Shown here in pieces: positions 13,125 through 14,307 of a stretch of 14,307 bases of DNA (positions are counted from its first letter, which is position 1; every line of letters begins with the position of its first letter). The position numbers were made by a program, and so were the translations under genes. Origin of the DNA: Candidatus Acetothermia bacterium (GTDB taxonomy: Bacteria; Bipolaricaulota; Bipolaricaulia; RBG-16-55-9; JANLFV01); NCBI GenBank assembly GCA_028275195.1, contig JAPWVC010000021.1, positions 1-14,307 of the forward strand, written 5' to 3'. The notes under the pieces are model-generated. The model did not search any database. It was not told the DNA's origin and was given only the letters and a program-made list of their open reading frames with translations.

Positions 13125-13154
13125 AGGATAGGCCGGCCCGCGCGCGGAGGTCAA
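13125..13154 (-). promoter_or_regulatory. Promoter of the MDR oxidoreductase gene
   Basis: On the minus strand: TTGACC (13154-13149), an 18-nt spacer, TATCCT (13130-13125). A start near 13118 would give a leader of about 36 nt with the GAGGTG ribosome site. A CATAAT nearer the gene has no matching -35. Confidence 0.5.
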
Positions 13155-13197
13155 GCCAGCCCATCGGGGGCATGATTCCGGTGCGACTACATTCATG

Positions 13198-13203
13198 TAT
13201 AAT
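13198..13203 (+). promoter_or_regulatory. -10 box of the mnmA promoter
   Basis: A consensus TATAAT lies 9 nt before the mnmA ATG at 13213, so transcription should begin at about the start codon. The -35 is poor (GATTCC or TTCCGG around 13174-13181). Confidence 0.5.
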
Positions 13204-13212
13204 CCTGATGGA

Positions 13213-14304
13213 ATGAGGGTCCTGGTGGCGATGAGCGGCGGGGTCGACTCGTCCGTCGCGGCCCTCCTGCTCAAAGAAGAAGGGCACGAAGTGCTCGGCG
13301 CGACCCTGAACCTCTGGAGTTATGCGGGGAGGCTCGAACCCTATAACAACTGCTGCTCCCTCGAGGTCGCGGCCGTGGCTCGGCAATTGGGGATCGAGCA
13401 CCACTTCCTCGATTATGGCAAGCTCTTTGAGCGGGAGGTCGTCCAGCGGACGGTCCGGGAATACCTCCGGGGGCGGACCCCGAACCCCTGCATCTGGTGC
13501 AATGCGCTCGTCCGGTTCCCGGCGCTCTTGGCCGAGGCCGAGCGGCTGGGCTGCGATTACCTCGCCACCGGCCACTATGCCCGGATCGTCGAAGAGGACG
13601 GAGTCCACCACCTCCTCCGCGCCCGGGATCAGGAGAAGGATCAATCATATTTCCTCTATCGGCTCACCCAGCGGGAGCTCGCCAGGTTGATCTTCCCCGT
13701 CGGGGGCTACCTCAAGGGGGAGGTCGTCGCGCTCGCGAAGGAGGCCGGCCTCTTGGTCAAGCCCCGGGAGAGCCAGGACCTCTGCTTCGTCCCCGATAAC
13801 GACTACCGCCGGTTCCTCTTGGAGAATTCTAGAGATGGCATTCGGCCAGGAGAGATCGTCGATACCACAGGCCGGGTCTTAGGATACCACCAGGGCTTGC
13901 CCTTCTACACCATCGGCCAGCGGCGGGGCCTCGGGCTGAGCGCCCCTGAGAGGCTCTATGTCCTGGCCCTCGAGCCCAAGACCAATAGGCTCGTGGTCGG
14001 CCCGGAAGAGCTTCTCTATTCTAAGGGGCTCATCGCCTCCGAGGTCAATTGGCTCGTCCCGCCCCCCGCGGGCGAGCTAGAGGCAGAGGTGAAGATCCGC
14101 TACCGCACCCCCGGGGTAGCGGCGAGGATCAGCCCCCTGGCCGGGAATAGGGCGAAGGTGACCTTCCTCGAGCCCCAGAGGGCGGTCACGCCCGGCCAGG
14201 CGGCCGTCTTCTATCAGGGCGAGCGGGTCTTAGGCGGGGGGGTGATCGAGCGGGTCCTGAGCGATGCTGAAGCTGAGGGCGATCGAGAAGAGCTTCTTCC
14301 GTAA
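13213..14304 (+). CDS. mnmA: tRNA-specific 2-thiouridylase
   Basis: Protein of 363 residues that puts sulfur on U34 of Glu, Gln and Lys tRNAs, using ATP to activate the base. The PP-loop is MSGGVDSSVAALLL (7-20). Other marks are NCCSLEVAAVARQLG (46-60), TPNPCIWCN (89-97, with C93 and C96), GHYARI (120-125), QEKDQSYFLYRL (140-151), SQDLCFVP (187-194, C191) and TIGQRRGLG. The C-terminal beta-barrel includes KIRYRTPGVAARI. C96 and C191 match the catalytic cysteine pair; C93 adds a third cysteine where many homologues have Asp. ATG 13213 is chosen over 13195 because the latter overlaps the TATAAT box and the family sequence begins at MRVLVAMSGG. The gene is complete in the window and overlaps the next reading frame. 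Confidence 0.95.
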   Translation: MRVLVAMSGGVDSSVAALLLKEEGHEVLGATLNLWSYAGRLEPYNNCCSLEVAAVARQLGIEHHFLDYGKLFEREVVQRTVREYLRGRTPNPCIWCNALVRFPALLAEAERLGCDYLATGHYARIVEEDGVHHLLRARDQEKDQSYFLYRLTQRELARLIFPVGGYLKGEVVALAKEAGLLVKPRESQDLCFVPDNDYRRFLLENSRDGIRPGEIVDTTGRVLGYHQGLPFYTIGQRRGLGLSAPERLYVLALEPKTNRLVVGPEELLYSKGLIASEVNWLVPPPAGELEAEVKIRYRTPGVAARISPLAGNRAKVTFLEPQRAVTPGQAAVFYQGERVLGGGVIERVLSDAEAEGDREELLP

Positions 14305-14307
14305 CGG
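14264..14307 (+). CDS. Probable start of an ABC transporter ATPase (cut by the window edge)
   Basis: An ATG at 14264, 41 nt inside the 3' end of mnmA, opens a frame reading MLKLRAIEKSFFRNG up to the edge. The pattern [hydrophobic]-x-L-x-x-[IV]-x-K-x-F is how many ABC ATPases begin, just ahead of the A-loop. Only 15 residues are visible and the ribosome site is weak, so this is tentative. Confidence 0.4.
   Translation, partial: MLKLRAIEKSFFRN

Noticed and set aside
1..14307. CRISPR arrays, insertion sequences, prophage, tRNA or rRNA genes
   Set aside because: I saw no regularly spaced repeats, no transposase or integrase motifs, no tRNA-like cloverleaf and no rRNA; gene content looks like ordinary chromosome.

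Overview
The window is compact, GC-rich bacterial chromosomal DNA. Bacterial origin is supported by sigma-70-type promoters (TTGACA/TATAAT-like), a TPP riboswitch, Shine-Dalgarno sites and bacterial gene families. GC content is clearly above 60% by eye. The proteins are rich in Glu, Arg and Leu, and the 85-residue seven-iron ferredoxin resembles those of Thermus-like organisms. Together with an RnfC/PduS-like flavoprotein this suggests a thermophilic and possibly anaerobic bacterium, perhaps from a poorly cultured deep-branching phylum. I cannot fix the lineage from the sequence alone. No phage, IS element, CRISPR array, tRNA or rRNA was seen.

Layout. (1) 1-2412, plus strand: the 3' part of a MoxR AAA+ ATPase, a DUF58 protein and a small polytopic membrane protein, joined by start/stop overlaps. 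(2) 2426-3944: a seven-iron ferredoxin with its own promoter faces a convergent RnfC/PduS-like flavoprotein that lacks its own Fe-S motifs. (3) 3938-8626, plus strand: a thiamine module. Thiamine pyrophosphokinase (thiN) has its own promoter. A second promoter at the very end of thiN drives a TPP riboswitch and then the overlapping genes thiB, thiP and thiQ, an ABC importer. (4) 8574-10990, minus strand: a promoter, a small membrane-anchored unknown protein and a large exported phospholipase-D-like protein with added FN3-like, Asp/Cys-rich and OB-fold-like parts. (5) 10997-11570, plus strand: a PfpI/DJ-1 family protein. (6) 11551-13154, minus strand: an MDR-family oxidoreductase followed by a HicB-HicA toxin-antitoxin pair. 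(7) 13198-14304, plus strand: mnmA (tRNA 2-thiouridylase). The first codons of a probable ABC ATPase gene run off the right edge.

How the parts work together. ThiBPQ imports thiamine (or a phosphate ester of it) and ThiN phosphorylates thiamine to TPP. TPP then switches off importer synthesis through the riboswitch, whose expression platform can be read as competition of two identical GGAGGG segments for one CCCTCC. The other genes are ordinary chromosomal neighbours. Their promoters are often paired back to back in short divergent gaps, and three genes (thiN, pfpI-like, mnmA) have a start codon only 6-9 nt after a -10 box, which predicts leaderless mRNAs. Convergent pairs overlap at their 3' ends (thiQ/PLD by 53 nt, pfpI/hicA by 20 nt), and no classic hairpin-plus-U-run terminators were found.
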